NCBI GenBank assembly: GCA_964647905.1
Contig: CAZYJR010000010.1
Coordinates: 47,439 to 111,438 of the forward strand
From: CAZYJR01 sp964647905
GTDB taxonomy: Bacteria > Desulfobacterota > DSM-4660 > Desulfatiglandales > HGW-15
Length of the DNA: 64,000 nt
Direction: 5' to 3'
The notes beneath the pieces were generated by a model, which ran no database searches, had not been told where the DNA came from, and saw only the letters and a list, made by a program, of their open reading frames with translations. The translations under genes were made by a program, and so were the position numbers. Shown here in pieces: positions 50,393-59,423 of the stretch. The first letter of the stretch is position 1. Every line of letters begins with the position of its first letter.

Positions 50393-52846
50393 CTACCTCG
50401 AATCCGAGAGGACCTGAAGGATGTAAATAATTTCTTCGAACCCGAGCTTTTCATCTCCGTTCACATCCACCCAAGATACGGCATAATCCGGCCGAATATC
50501 CGATGGATAAATGCCGCATAGGACCTGAAAGGCCAAGACCGCATCATCCAGCCCGATCCCCCCGTCGTTGTTGATATCACCATTGCCGACCGACTGGTCA
50601 ATGGTCACATTCTTGATGCGGTGAAGGGCCGTATTGCCCGCCTTGTCCTTGACCTCGATGGTTATGGCGTATGTCTCCTCCGTGGTGGAGGAGTGAAAGA
50701 CCTGCACGTCACCGCCCGATAGGCCGGCGACCCAAAAGGTGCCGTCCCCTGATTGGGCAACGTCAAAGGCCATTGGCGTATCGGCGACGATGACCGGATC
50801 AGCCCAGGCGATCAAATCGGGGGAGGGTGCGAGAAAGGAGCCCTGAGCCGAGTTATAGGCGAACCAGTAAGTTCCGCTTCTGCTCTGAATGATTTTGATC
50901 GGTTCGATATGGGCCCCTTCCGGCTTCACCAGGACCGGCTCCCTTTCCGGGCCTGAGCCTTCGGCCGGGTAAGTGGATCTTACAAGGTTGTCCCAATCGC
51001 AGTAAAAAAGGTGGAGTTTTCCGTCCGGACCCTCTGCTGTCACGGGCATGTTATAATAGAGATCAGAGTCTGGGTTTGTATCCACATTGACGGGCTCGTC
51101 CCAATGTATGCCGTCCTCAGAGCGGATCAAGCGGACCAAGAGCTCCGTTTCCCATTCCGGGGTCTCCCAGTAGTCCAAATGCAAGAACCCATACCAGAGC
51201 ACGCCGTCCTCATCCTCGATGAGGCTGGTTCCTTTCACATTGATGCCTTCAGTAGCAGGATCAGGAGGGCTTTGCCATGTCAGCCCGTTATCAGCGGAAT
51301 ACCTGATCAATACCGTCATAGTCCCATCCGCTGCATAGTCCTGGTAGGCAAGCCATAGTTTGCCCGAGGCGTCCCTCAAAAGGGCCGGGCGCATGATCGT
51401 CTCGATGGGGCGGGCGGCTAGCACGGGCGTATTCCAAATATTGCCGTCTGGGCTGTAAGTCACGTACAGGTTTCCCTCCTTGACATAGCCGACCCACAAC
51501 TGCCTCCCCTCCCCCGCCGCAATGAGAGGTGAATTGCCCCACCCATCCGTATCGGAAGCGATGGTTACCGGCCCGCTCCACGAAGGAATCATCGTGTTCC
51601 AGACAAAGGGCAGGCTATTGCTCGTGACTTCGCCGTTAATCTTCACTAGCACCTCTGCATATCCGGATGTGTCCGCCACATCCGCCGTGATCGGCACGAT
51701 TCCCGAGACAACGGCGCCGTTGGAAATATTGACGTTGCCGATCGTCGGGCTGACCGTATCCACCACTTGAAGGGTGTAGTAGCGGCCGCCGTTTTCATCG
51801 ATTGATGTGCTCTCGTCCGCTGCCCGATCATTATCCCCGTCGGTCGCTTCAACATAGAAATAGAGTGTCTTGCCGACTGCATCCGCCCCCAATGCAGGAA
51901 TATCAAAGATATAAAGATCCTCATTTTCGATGGATGTGTAGGGCTCCTCATTGAAGCTCCCGTCCGCGCTGAATGACCAATAGAGGCGCGCCGCGCCTAC
52001 CCCGCTCAAATCATCCGTGATGCGCGCGGCCACCCTGATCGAATCGCCGCACTCCGCCTTTTCCGGAGCGCTTACGTTGTCTATTGTGGGTGGACTGGTA
52101 TCATCATCGGGTATCCGGGCGGTCCAGTCCTCGACCGTGACCAACCCATCTCCTTCCCAATCCTGATCAGCGTCTTTGGTCACTACCCGGTACGAGAGGA
52201 ACTTTGTCTCCCATTCAGCCAGGAGATCAAAGGACCCTGTGACATAAAAGCTCGTGGAAAAAGGCCGGGTCAAGAAAACATTGAACTCGTCATCACCCAG
52301 TCCGCTTGGAGCCGTATCCGTAACCGCCCATCCGATCCTTGTCTCGGAAACGCCGCTGGAGAAGTCAGTCAGCGCCCCCTCGCCGTCCTCAGCATGTGGG
52401 TCCGCCACACTGATGAAGATATCCGACTTGCGAGGGGCAACACGGGTGGAGGCCGGGTTTCCTTCGGAATCAACCCCGTTGAAAAGCACAAGCGGCGGTT
52501 GGGTGTCATCATCCCGTATGGGGTGCTCTGGAAGACGGAAAACCCACTCCAGGTTCTGGATCAGGCTGAGCCCACTGAATTTTCTGGGTTGAAGCCAGAG
52601 CTTCTTCCGGCCGTCGGCCCGCCCTGCAAAGCTGTCCGCGGGTATTGCAAAGGAGTGCCTCGCAACTGTGAGAGTGTATGGTGACAGGCTATGAGTCCCC
52701 TCCTCCATTGCCGGAACATCAAACTCTACAGTCCCCTCATATTGCAGCTCCACCTCCTGCGCCCCGTCCCAATCCTCAGAGACCGGCTCTTCATCTGAGA
52801 AAAGATATCTCATCCAGCATTGGATCTCGGAATTAGGGGCCGTCAT
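50393..52846 (-). CDS. BNR/Asp-box propeller protein with C-terminal dockerin-like module
   Basis: 817 residues. The middle (~430-720) has repeated sialidase-type Asp-boxes (YSPDGNIWNT, YSADNGLTWQ, RSEDGIHWDE, SPDLIAWADP), indicating a beta propeller. Before it are Ig-like or cadherin-like segments (DDLSGVGAARLYWSF). The C-terminal ~65 residues hold two EF-hand-type loops, GDINNDGGIGLDDAVLAFQV and VDVNGDEKLGFEEIIYILQV, like a dockerin. No signal peptide is found although the domains are extracellular types. The start ATG at 52846 overlaps the end of the upstream secreted-protein gene by 14 bases. It may be the second half of that protein, split by a frameshift. Confidence 0.75.
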   Translation of the reverse strand: MTAPNSEIQCWMRYLFSDEEPVSEDWDGAQEVELQYEGTVEFDVPAMEEGTHSLSPYTLTVARHSFAIPADSFAGRADGRKKLWLQPRKFSGLSLIQNLEWVFRLPEHPIRDDDTQPPLVLFNGVDSEGNPASTRVAPRKSDIFISVADPHAEDGEGALTDFSSGVSETRIGWAVTDTAPSGLGDDEFNVFLTRPFSTSFYVTGSFDLLAEWETKFLSYRVVTKDADQDWEGDGLVTVEDWTARIPDDDTSPPTIDNVSAPEKAECGDSIRVAARITDDLSGVGAARLYWSFSADGSFNEEPYTSIENEDLYIFDIPALGADAVGKTLYFYVEATDGDNDRAADESTSIDENGGRYYTLQVVDTVSPTIGNVNISNGAVVSGIVPITADVADTSGYAEVLVKINGEVTSNSLPFVWNTMIPSWSGPVTIASDTDGWGNSPLIAAGEGRQLWVGYVKEGNLYVTYSPDGNIWNTPVLAARPIETIMRPALLRDASGKLWLAYQDYAADGTMTVLIRYSADNGLTWQSPPDPATEGINVKGTSLIEDEDGVLWYGFLHLDYWETPEWETELLVRLIRSEDGIHWDEPVNVDTNPDSDLYYNMPVTAEGPDGKLHLFYCDWDNLVRSTYPAEGSGPEREPVLVKPEGAHIEPIKIIQSRSGTYWFAYNSAQGSFLAPSPDLIAWADPVIVADTPMAFDVAQSGDGTFWVAGLSGGDVQVFHSSTTEETYAITIEVKDKAGNTALHRIKNVTIDQSVGNGDINNDGGIGLDDAVLAFQVLCGIYPSDIRPDYAVSWVDVNGDEKLGFEEIIYILQVLSDSR

Positions 52847-54860
52847 CCCATGTATAAAACCTCACTATAATATCACCAGCATCCGAGAGATAGCCGCCCC
52901 CGGGTTGCCCGAGACCGATCCCCCTGGGGCTCGTATCCAACCAGGCCTCGTAAACACTCTTGATCGGACCGCTCCCGTAAGTGTGAGCCGTTCCATCCGG
53001 GGCGACCCCAATGACCTCGATCGCCACAAGGGACGGGTACCCATGGAGAGGGAAGCTGGTATTAGCTATGGTGAAGCCCTCTATTAGTGCGGTGTCCAAG
53101 ACATTCCCCGAGCCGTCCTCCAGAGTGGCCTTGAGCTTGGCGTCTTCTACGGCGTGGAGGCTGGAAAAGGACGGGCCGAGCCCTGTGCCACTATTATAGA
53201 GTGTAGCCGGGGCTCCGAGATACCGGAGGTGATTCCCGTCGCTGTCCAGCATCTCGAAGAGCAGCTTCGCCTCGAGGCCCGGCGTGAGGGAAACATCCAC
53301 AAGGAGGTTGATCACGTCTCCGATTTTCTGTTCACCCGAGGTGCTGAATTTTGTGATATCCGCAGTGAGGGGGCTGGAACTCTCAGTGGTGAAGGTGCTT
53401 TCCTCACCGGAAATGGTGATCCTCTGGAACGGCCTGCCGAGCGCTTTATCACCGCACAAGGACTCAATTTCGTAAAACCCTACCACCGCATCCACTTCCC
53501 AGTCATAGGTCGCCCCCTCGTCAAGTGATATAGTCAGGGTCTGTTGGACGCTCCACGGATCATCCAAGTCAAGAGATTGATATTCTGATTCAGACGCCTT
53601 CTTCAAGCTGACTGCAAAGCTCAGATCGGCTTTGTCCGAATCGCTAGGGGAGGAGCATCCCCATTTAAGGAGGGGGTTTTCAAGGGCGATACCAGTGGCG
53701 TTGTGCTCAGGGGTCATGCATTGAGCCGCCCTAGAGAGTATTCCATACTTGAGGACAAGAGCGGCAGCCCGCATCTCGGCAGCGGCTTCCAGTTCAGATT
53801 CAGCCCAATTCCACAAGGACGCAAAAAAGGCATAGGAGAGTTCATTTCCGCCCGCCATGGCCCCCAGGACATTCTCAGCCGTCATCTTGATGCACATCAG
53901 GAGTTGCTGTTCCGCTTCCAGTTGCTCAATGACGGCCGTGTAATCCTCTTCCAGCCATGCCGCCATCTCTGATTCCATCTCCTGCACCAACCGATTGAGA
54001 TACCCCGGGTTGCCTTCGCTGCCATCCACCAGCGCAACGCCTCCACCATACATGTTGTTCCACAGGGTCCGCCAGGTGGCGTTTTTCCACTCGTCCATCA
54101 GATCAAAGGTAAATTGCACGAACTGCGAAAAGGGATCCAGATAGCCCATGTACGAGCCAAACAGAGCAGCACAGGGGCCCATGTTTGCAAGCAAGCCCAT
54201 GGTTCCCGTAAGACCAACGAGCCCGCTCACGCTGCTCATCATGGTGACGGCCTCCTGTGCCATCACTGTCTCATCGATGTCGATCTCTGAGTTGTAGAAC
54301 TGAATGAAGCGCTTGGCCATCCCCTGCCTTGCCGATGCCAAGTTCTTGAACAGAGTGGATGGATCCTTTGCAGGCAGCCCTGGTTGGATATGGGCATCAA
54401 AAGGGGCTGCCTCGGCCGTCTCCGCCAGGAGGAAGCCCGATACCAGTGCCGAAGCCTCGATCCGCAAGTCCCCGTATGCGGATGTCTCGACCGTAACTAC
54501 TGCTATTTTAGAGCCGTCGGGCTCAAACTCGCTCGAACTCACGTAGATCGCCGGATCGCTGCCCGCCTGCGGCACGGTGTCAAAGTGATCAACAAAGGTA
54601 CCGTTTCCATCAACGAATTCGCCGCCCCAGACCTTGACCCACAGCTTTGTCTCGGTTGCAGGCGGATCATACCAGATTCGATGGTAGTTCACCCTGATAA
54701 AGAGGGTGTATCTCGTATTAGGGAGAAGGTCTTCGCCCGCAGGCGGCCCGAAAATATCCACTGAGGCGGACCTTGCAGCGGCATAGGAAGGAAAGCCTCC
54801 AAAGATTGCAAGCAGCCCCAGAGAGGTCCAGAGAAAGGCCTGGATTTTGAAGCGATTCAT
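52833..54860 (-). CDS. Large secreted protein of unknown function
   Basis: 675 residues from the ATG at 54860 (GAGG upstream). Clear signal peptide (FLWTSLGLLAIFGGFPSYAA). The mature part begins with a beta-rich region (DLLPNTRYTLFIRVNYHRIWYD-type Ig fold), then a long helical segment (~165-380; EMESEMAAWLEEDYTAVIEQ, AESELEAAAEMRAAAL), then another beta region. No catalytic motif recognised. It lacks the dockerin module that its neighbours carry, and the next gene has that module but no signal peptide, so the two may be one broken gene. Confidence 0.65.
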   Translation of the reverse strand: MNRFKIQAFLWTSLGLLAIFGGFPSYAAARSASVDIFGPPAGEDLLPNTRYTLFIRVNYHRIWYDPPATETKLWVKVWGGEFVDGNGTFVDHFDTVPQAGSDPAIYVSSSEFEPDGSKIAVVTVETSAYGDLRIEASALVSGFLLAETAEAAPFDAHIQPGLPAKDPSTLFKNLASARQGMAKRFIQFYNSEIDIDETVMAQEAVTMMSSVSGLVGLTGTMGLLANMGPCAALFGSYMGYLDPFSQFVQFTFDLMDEWKNATWRTLWNNMYGGGVALVDGSEGNPGYLNRLVQEMESEMAAWLEEDYTAVIEQLEAEQQLLMCIKMTAENVLGAMAGGNELSYAFFASLWNWAESELEAAAEMRAAALVLKYGILSRAAQCMTPEHNATGIALENPLLKWGCSSPSDSDKADLSFAVSLKKASESEYQSLDLDDPWSVQQTLTISLDEGATYDWEVDAVVGFYEIESLCGDKALGRPFQRITISGEESTFTTESSSPLTADITKFSTSGEQKIGDVINLLVDVSLTPGLEAKLLFEMLDSDGNHLRYLGAPATLYNSGTGLGPSFSSLHAVEDAKLKATLEDGSGNVLDTALIEGFTIANTSFPLHGYPSLVAIEVIGVAPDGTAHTYGSGPIKSVYEAWLDTSPRGIGLGQPGGGYLSDAGDIIVRFYTWDDGP

Positions 54861-55307
54861 GGAAAACCTCAAAACTTTCTATCCATACTCTCAAGAAGCT
54901 CATGGATCTAAGAAACGATGTTGATATCCTCCATGCTCGCGTCAACCCAAAAATTCAAGGAATTGCCGGCGGCTTCCACTCTCCAAAGGACCGAATCCAG
55001 TTCCTCCATTTCCCTATTAGATATATTGTAATCCAATTCTTACTTGACACCAATCAAAATATGCTCTCTAGCCCCGCCGATTTGATAGTTCATTTTAGGC
55101 AGGTCACGGTTGCAGACATGTGCCCCCACGTCCACCACAAAGGCGAGCAAAGATCTCGCACGGGGCTTGGGCATTACAGAGCTTTCGTTGAAAACAGCGA
55201 TTCCTTTCAGTGTATATACCTAACCGACCTCTTTCCTGTGCTATTACAGGGAAATAGGTATTCTATGGCAATACGGCTTAGTAAACTCACGCTAAGGTTG
55301 TTATCCA
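54861..55307. other. Intergenic region with AT-rich promoter-like stretch
   Basis: 447 bases upstream of the secreted-protein gene. On the - strand TTGGTG, 17 bases, TACAAT (around 55050-55010) is a weak promoter candidate. A + strand frame from 54902 overlaps the C45-type gene and does not look coding. Nothing else is seen. Confidence 0.35.
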
Positions 55308-56699
55308 TTATCGCACCCCTGCGATCCTTCCCAATATGTAGACTACCTCCTGTATCCCGATTCGCTTATCCCCATCAATATCCGCGCCGGAAGAAGGATA
55401 ATCCGGACGGATCCCGGAAGGTTCCACGCCTGCCTGTACTTGTAGTGCAAGTAGCGCATCCGCCAGGTCGGTATTGCCGTCGTCGTTGATATCCCCCCGC
55501 GAAAAGGTCACTATCTTCACCCGAGTCATGGCAGGGTCAGAGGGATGCGTTCCGCTGGCGGGTACTGTATAAAGGTAGAGCCCTTTGTTGGACTGAGTGA
55601 AGACCACGGATTGGACCGTCTGGGGGTTGAATAGGGAACTGGGAAAGTGTTCGGTATCCAGCATCACAGACTGCACATCTTTGACCGTCGCCTTATTCGC
55701 CGGGTTGAAGGTCGCCAGTTCCTTGAGGCGGTTCCATCGAACCACGTTAAAGCTGGTCCTTCCGTTCGCATACCCCGGCAACGCAAAGAAGTTGACCACG
55801 GCCACCTGGTTTGTTTTCCCCCAGGAAAGGTCATTATGAAGCAGGCTACCGGCGGTTCTCATCATGCCGCTGACTCCCTGGGGATGTTCGAGAACGCGGA
55901 CATCCGTCCCATCGACCAACAGAATGTTGTGACTGTAGGCGTAGGGCTGTTGATACAGGAGATTCGCCGCATCTGGTATGGAAGTACACGTCTCCAAAGC
56001 GTCTCTCAGATCAAAAACATAGGATCGCTTCCCTGTGGGGGGATCCGGGTAAGCCCCACCCATGGGGGAGTCCAGGATGCCTGCAAAAAGCCCAGCCTCG
56101 TTAAAACCGGTCAGGGTGCCCACGAATCCGGCAAACCCGATATTGACCAGGGTTTTCTCCCGGTATTCGTAGACGGTAACCGCCTGGATCTCCCGGATCG
56201 CCTCCGTTGTGGGCCAGTCCAGATTTCTCCCAACGATCGGCGACCCGGAAACGGTATGCTCTCCGAACACCCCGAAACCCGAGCAGTTGGTGTTCCTAAT
56301 AACATCAGGCAACAATTGCAGGGCCCACAGCTCGTTGGAGGACAGGTCCCCATCTCCCAGGGCATCCGCACCGGAAAGGGCGAGGCCTGAAGCAAGACCG
56401 TTGATCTCATCCCTTAACCTCTGGGCGATATTGGGCCTTACGGCCTGGACCCGTGGAACCACGCCGAAATCGAAGGTACGCTGGTCCGGGATAACCCAGG
56501 AGAGATAGGAGTCCATGATCTGTTCGATCTTGGGATGCCGGCTCTTTATTTTCTGCCCCAATACCTGCCCGATCTCAGTCCCGGTCCTGCCTTCAGCATC
56601 GATATATAAAACATCACAAGTAGCCAGCCCAACCTTGGGTGGCAGCAATAGGGCCAACATAAGCGCTGTGAATACAAACGTTGCCTTGTTTCTCATCAT
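55308..56699 (-). CDS. C45/Ntn-type hydrolase with C-terminal dockerin-like module
   Basis: 463 residues from the ATG at 56699 (AAGGGG upstream). Signal peptide ~1-27. The Ntn-hydrolase core has the putative nucleophile C139 in NTNCSGFGVFGEHTVSG followed by GSPIVGRNLDWPT, the pattern of C45 acyltransferases, phospholipase-B-like proteins and choloylglycine hydrolases; these cleave amide or acyl bonds after self-processing at the Cys. Next to the C-terminus come two EF-hand-type loops (GDINDDGNTDLADALLALQV, ADIDGDKRIGIQEVVYILGR). Substrate unknown. A secreted amidase, acylase or phospholipase-like enzyme tethered by its C-terminal module is plausible. Confidence 0.78.
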   Translation of the reverse strand: MMRNKATFVFTALMLALLLPPKVGLATCDVLYIDAEGRTGTEIGQVLGQKIKSRHPKIEQIMDSYLSWVIPDQRTFDFGVVPRVQAVRPNIAQRLRDEINGLASGLALSGADALGDGDLSSNELWALQLLPDVIRNTNCSGFGVFGEHTVSGSPIVGRNLDWPTTEAIREIQAVTVYEYREKTLVNIGFAGFVGTLTGFNEAGLFAGILDSPMGGAYPDPPTGKRSYVFDLRDALETCTSIPDAANLLYQQPYAYSHNILLVDGTDVRVLEHPQGVSGMMRTAGSLLHNDLSWGKTNQVAVVNFFALPGYANGRTSFNVVRWNRLKELATFNPANKATVKDVQSVMLDTEHFPSSLFNPQTVQSVVFTQSNKGLYLYTVPASGTHPSDPAMTRVKIVTFSRGDINDDGNTDLADALLALQVQAGVEPSGIRPDYPSSGADIDGDKRIGIQEVVYILGRIAGVR

Positions 56700-56811
56700 A
56701 AGATGCCCCTTTATCGCATCTATATTTCCGCCCAAGCCTTTGCCGAATCCGGCGGCAGGTATCAAGCTGGTTTTCCGGAACCCACCTGAGGCACTTTTAG
56801 CAACACCCGGG

Positions 56812-58023
56812 CTACCCCATGCCGATCTCATTGACCATACGGGCCAGGCTGATCCGGCGGTCTATGACGCCGGCCGTCTTCTCGGCCCTTTCACGAATCC
56901 TTTGATCCGACACGCAGCAGCGGACAGCATTTGACAGCGCTCGAACCCCAAGCGCCGATCGCTTGATCGGCCGTGGTCCCAGCCCGGACCGCCACACCCG
57001 GTGTCCCCAGTAATGTTGATCCAGCACGTGAGGCACGATTATCTGAGGAACCCCGCTTAAGGCGCACGTGGCCGTAGTGCCTGCGCCCCCGTGGTGTATG
57101 ACCGCAGCCATTCGCGGGAAGAGCTTCAAGTGCGGATACCCTCCAAGAAAAAATACGTCCTGCTCCCTGTCGTAAGTCGAGCCTCCTTCCCAGGACCGCT
57201 CGATGATGATCCTTTGATCGGCTGCCCGCGCTGCACGAACGAGCATCGGGAGGATGTGCGCCTGATCCTGCTTGGGCATGCTGCCAAAGCCCGCATACAC
57301 CGGCGGTCGGCCCGAAGCCAGAAAAGCCTCCAACCCGTCGACCGACAAGTCCGGCTGCTCCAGGTGCAGATAACCCGTCTGTACCGAAGGGATCCCGGCA
57401 TCCTGCGGAACCGCACCCAACACCCGATCCGATGCCACGATCACCTTGGGACCCAGAATGTGACGCCACGCGTCTCGAATCGGCGGAAGCCCCCGCTCCC
57501 GCCTCCAGCGGTTGATCAACCGGGTCACGTTGAATCGATCCGCCACGCTCACGATCCGCCACGTGGACCGGTTCCACCAGGCAGGAAGCCCCTGGGTCTT
57601 AAACGCCATGAACGGGTGGGCGCCCGAAGGGATCAGTTGCGGAGTGAAGGCGATGAACCGATAAGGGATACAACGCCGTTCCGCAACCGTTGCCAGCCCA
57701 AACGCCAGGGACGAGCCAACGGCCATGTCTACACCCTTGATTGCATGCTCCAGTCGATCGAACTGCAGGGGAAGCTCTTTGCGAAGGAAGGAGACAAATC
57801 GCAAGGCCGCGGCCGGAGAGTGGACACAGGACATCCGGTCAAGAAACGCGGTGACATCCCTACCCAGGGCGTGAAAGGCAATGCCATGCGCTCGTACCCA
57901 GGGTGCTCTTTCAGGTGGGGCCGCAAAGACCACCTCGTGTCCGGCCTCCTCGAGGGCCACGGCCAGGGCCAGAAGCGGTTGCACATCTCCTCGGGAGCCG
58001 TATGTGGCCAGCAGAATCCTCAT
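56812..58023 (-). CDS. UGT/MGT-type glycosyltransferase (GT1)
   Basis: 403 residues from the ATG at 58023 (AAGGAGTGG upstream). GT-B fold of the macrolide/sterol glycosyltransferase group: MRILLATYGSRGDVQPLLAL at the N-terminus, PPVYAGFGSMPKQD, and the donor-binding loop FPRMAAVIHHGGAGTTATCA followed by GVPQIIVPHVLDQHYW. Transfers a sugar from a nucleotide donor to a lipid or small hydrophobic acceptor. The HGGAGTT and DQ positions are intact. 112 bases separate it from the C45-type gene on the same strand. Confidence 0.87.
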   Translation of the reverse strand: MRILLATYGSRGDVQPLLALAVALEEAGHEVVFAAPPERAPWVRAHGIAFHALGRDVTAFLDRMSCVHSPAAALRFVSFLRKELPLQFDRLEHAIKGVDMAVGSSLAFGLATVAERRCIPYRFIAFTPQLIPSGAHPFMAFKTQGLPAWWNRSTWRIVSVADRFNVTRLINRWRRERGLPPIRDAWRHILGPKVIVASDRVLGAVPQDAGIPSVQTGYLHLEQPDLSVDGLEAFLASGRPPVYAGFGSMPKQDQAHILPMLVRAARAADQRIIIERSWEGGSTYDREQDVFFLGGYPHLKLFPRMAAVIHHGGAGTTATCALSGVPQIIVPHVLDQHYWGHRVWRSGLGPRPIKRSALGVRALSNAVRCCVSDQRIRERAEKTAGVIDRRISLARMVNEIGMG

Positions 58024-58342
58024 GGAATACCACTCCTTGAACGGGCACACCAATGCACACTAAAACGTAAACCGCTTGTGTCTTCTCCGTCTCTTGATGG
58101 ATCCAGGCACCATCGCAGGGAGTATACCTCACCTCACAAAGGCTGTCTGCATTTCCAGAATCCGTCTGCCGGGCCGACTGATGCAGTAGCCCGGCTGCCC
58201 CCGAAAATGGCAGGATGATTTGAGTGCATTTCAGAATTGGCGCCGGACAAGGACCACAAAAGCGATTGTCTATGTCTAAGCTTTATCAAAAGAGTCGGCG
58301 TGTGTATAATTGCATCTCTTTAATGTAGAAAGGAGAATATTC
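58024..58342. other. Divergent intergenic region GT1 / DUF169
   Basis: 319 bases. Contains leaders of both flanking genes and, near its right end, the promoter listed next. No coding frame supported; a long + frame entering from 57091 is antisense to the glycosyltransferase. Confidence 0.45.
58282..58310 (+). promoter_or_regulatory. Candidate promoter of the DUF169 gene
   Basis: TATAAT (58305-58310, consensus -10) with TTTATC (58282-58287) at 17 bases as a poor -35. The gene's AAAGGAG ribosome site follows ~20 bases downstream. Confidence 0.45.
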
Positions 58343-59106
58343 ATGGACAAAAAAACCGACCGGCTTATTGAAGCCCTTGACAGGCATTGCCGTCTTGCGA
58401 CCACACCCGTGGCCGTCAAATTGGCCAAAAAAGATGACACCCCAATGGAAAAGATCCGGTATCCTTTGGATCATATGGGACACGGTTTGGCTGTCTGCCA
58501 GGGCATGAGCCTTGCCCGAACCCTTGGATGGACCATGGGATTCAGAAAAAAGGATCACGCCTGTCCAATGCCCAGGGTGTTCATGGGACACATCAGCCCG
58601 GACAAATTCCTGGAAGGAGCAGCCGCCGAATTCTACCAGAACGAGACCGAATACATGGAAATCATGGAGGCCTCCTATGCAAGGTGGTCGATGGATTCTT
58701 TCCAGGAAATATGGTTGACCCCGGTAACCCGATGTGAGTTTGTCCCGGATATAGTGGTTGTCTACGGATCCCCGGCCCAGATCCTTGCCTTGATTCAGGC
58801 GGCCAATTTCCGAGTCGGTTCTGGGCTTAAATCCATGAGCAGCGGCCGTTACGGCTGCTCCAACTGGATAGCCGGCATTCACCAGGCAGGGGAGTGCACC
58901 TACATGATTCCCGGCCCTGGGAAAGAATCTTTGCAGGGACCCAGGACAGCGAGGTATCTTTTGCCATGCCCTATGCCAAAATTGACGGAGTTGTCGCCGG
59001 CTTGAAATTCATCAGCGACAAAGGGGCATATCGATACCCTGTACCGAATTTCGGTATGCTTTCAGAGCCCAAAATTCCAGCCAAATATTTTGATGTTGAG
59101 CCCTAG
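58343..59106 (+). pseudogene. DUF169 family gene with one-base frameshift
   Basis: ATG at 58343 with an AAAGGAGAATATTC ribosome site. The frame reads a normal DUF169 protein (LIEALDRHCRLATTPVAVKL, DHACPMPRVFMGHISPDKFL, AGECTYMIPGPG) up to ~58921. The coherent continuation (ERIFAGTQDSEVSFAMPYAK ... KIPAKYFDVEP) is in the next frame from 58921 to 59106. One G is missing from the GGG at 58919-58921; restoring it would give ~254 residues. This is a homopolymer, so a sequencing error is as likely as a mutation. The original frame stops at 59005. Confidence 0.85.
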
Positions 59107-59423
59107 CTTCGTGCAGAGTAATGTACCTGTTGAATAGTGGAATAACCTGCTCCAGCTTCTGGAACCATAGGGTTTTGTTACGTATAGCTTATCGAATCAT
59201 GCACTTTCAGCAGGGCTTCGAATTGCCGGTATTGCAGGGCAATCCTTCAATGCGGCGCTTGCATTTCGCCTGAAAACGGAACGCCAACATATAAGCGATT
59301 TCCGAATCGGTAAGGAGCATCAGCCCTCGCCGATTTACTCATCTTCCCGGCGTTATCAAATTTTATTAGTGTTATATGCAAAAGTATATCACCTGACTTC
59401 GGAAGCCAAATCAACCAAACTTG
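59107..59423. other. Intergenic region, AT-rich, no gene seen
   Basis: 317 bases between the convergent DUF169 gene and the large surface-protein gene. No coding frame, hairpin terminator or promoter that I can support. Confidence 0.5.

Noticed and set aside
54902..55489. 195-residue + strand frame
   Set aside because: Half of it is antisense to the C45-type gene; the rest lacks coding signals.
57091..58218. 375-residue + strand frame opposite the GT1 gene
   Set aside because: Antisense shadow; composition is not protein-like and there is no ribosome site.
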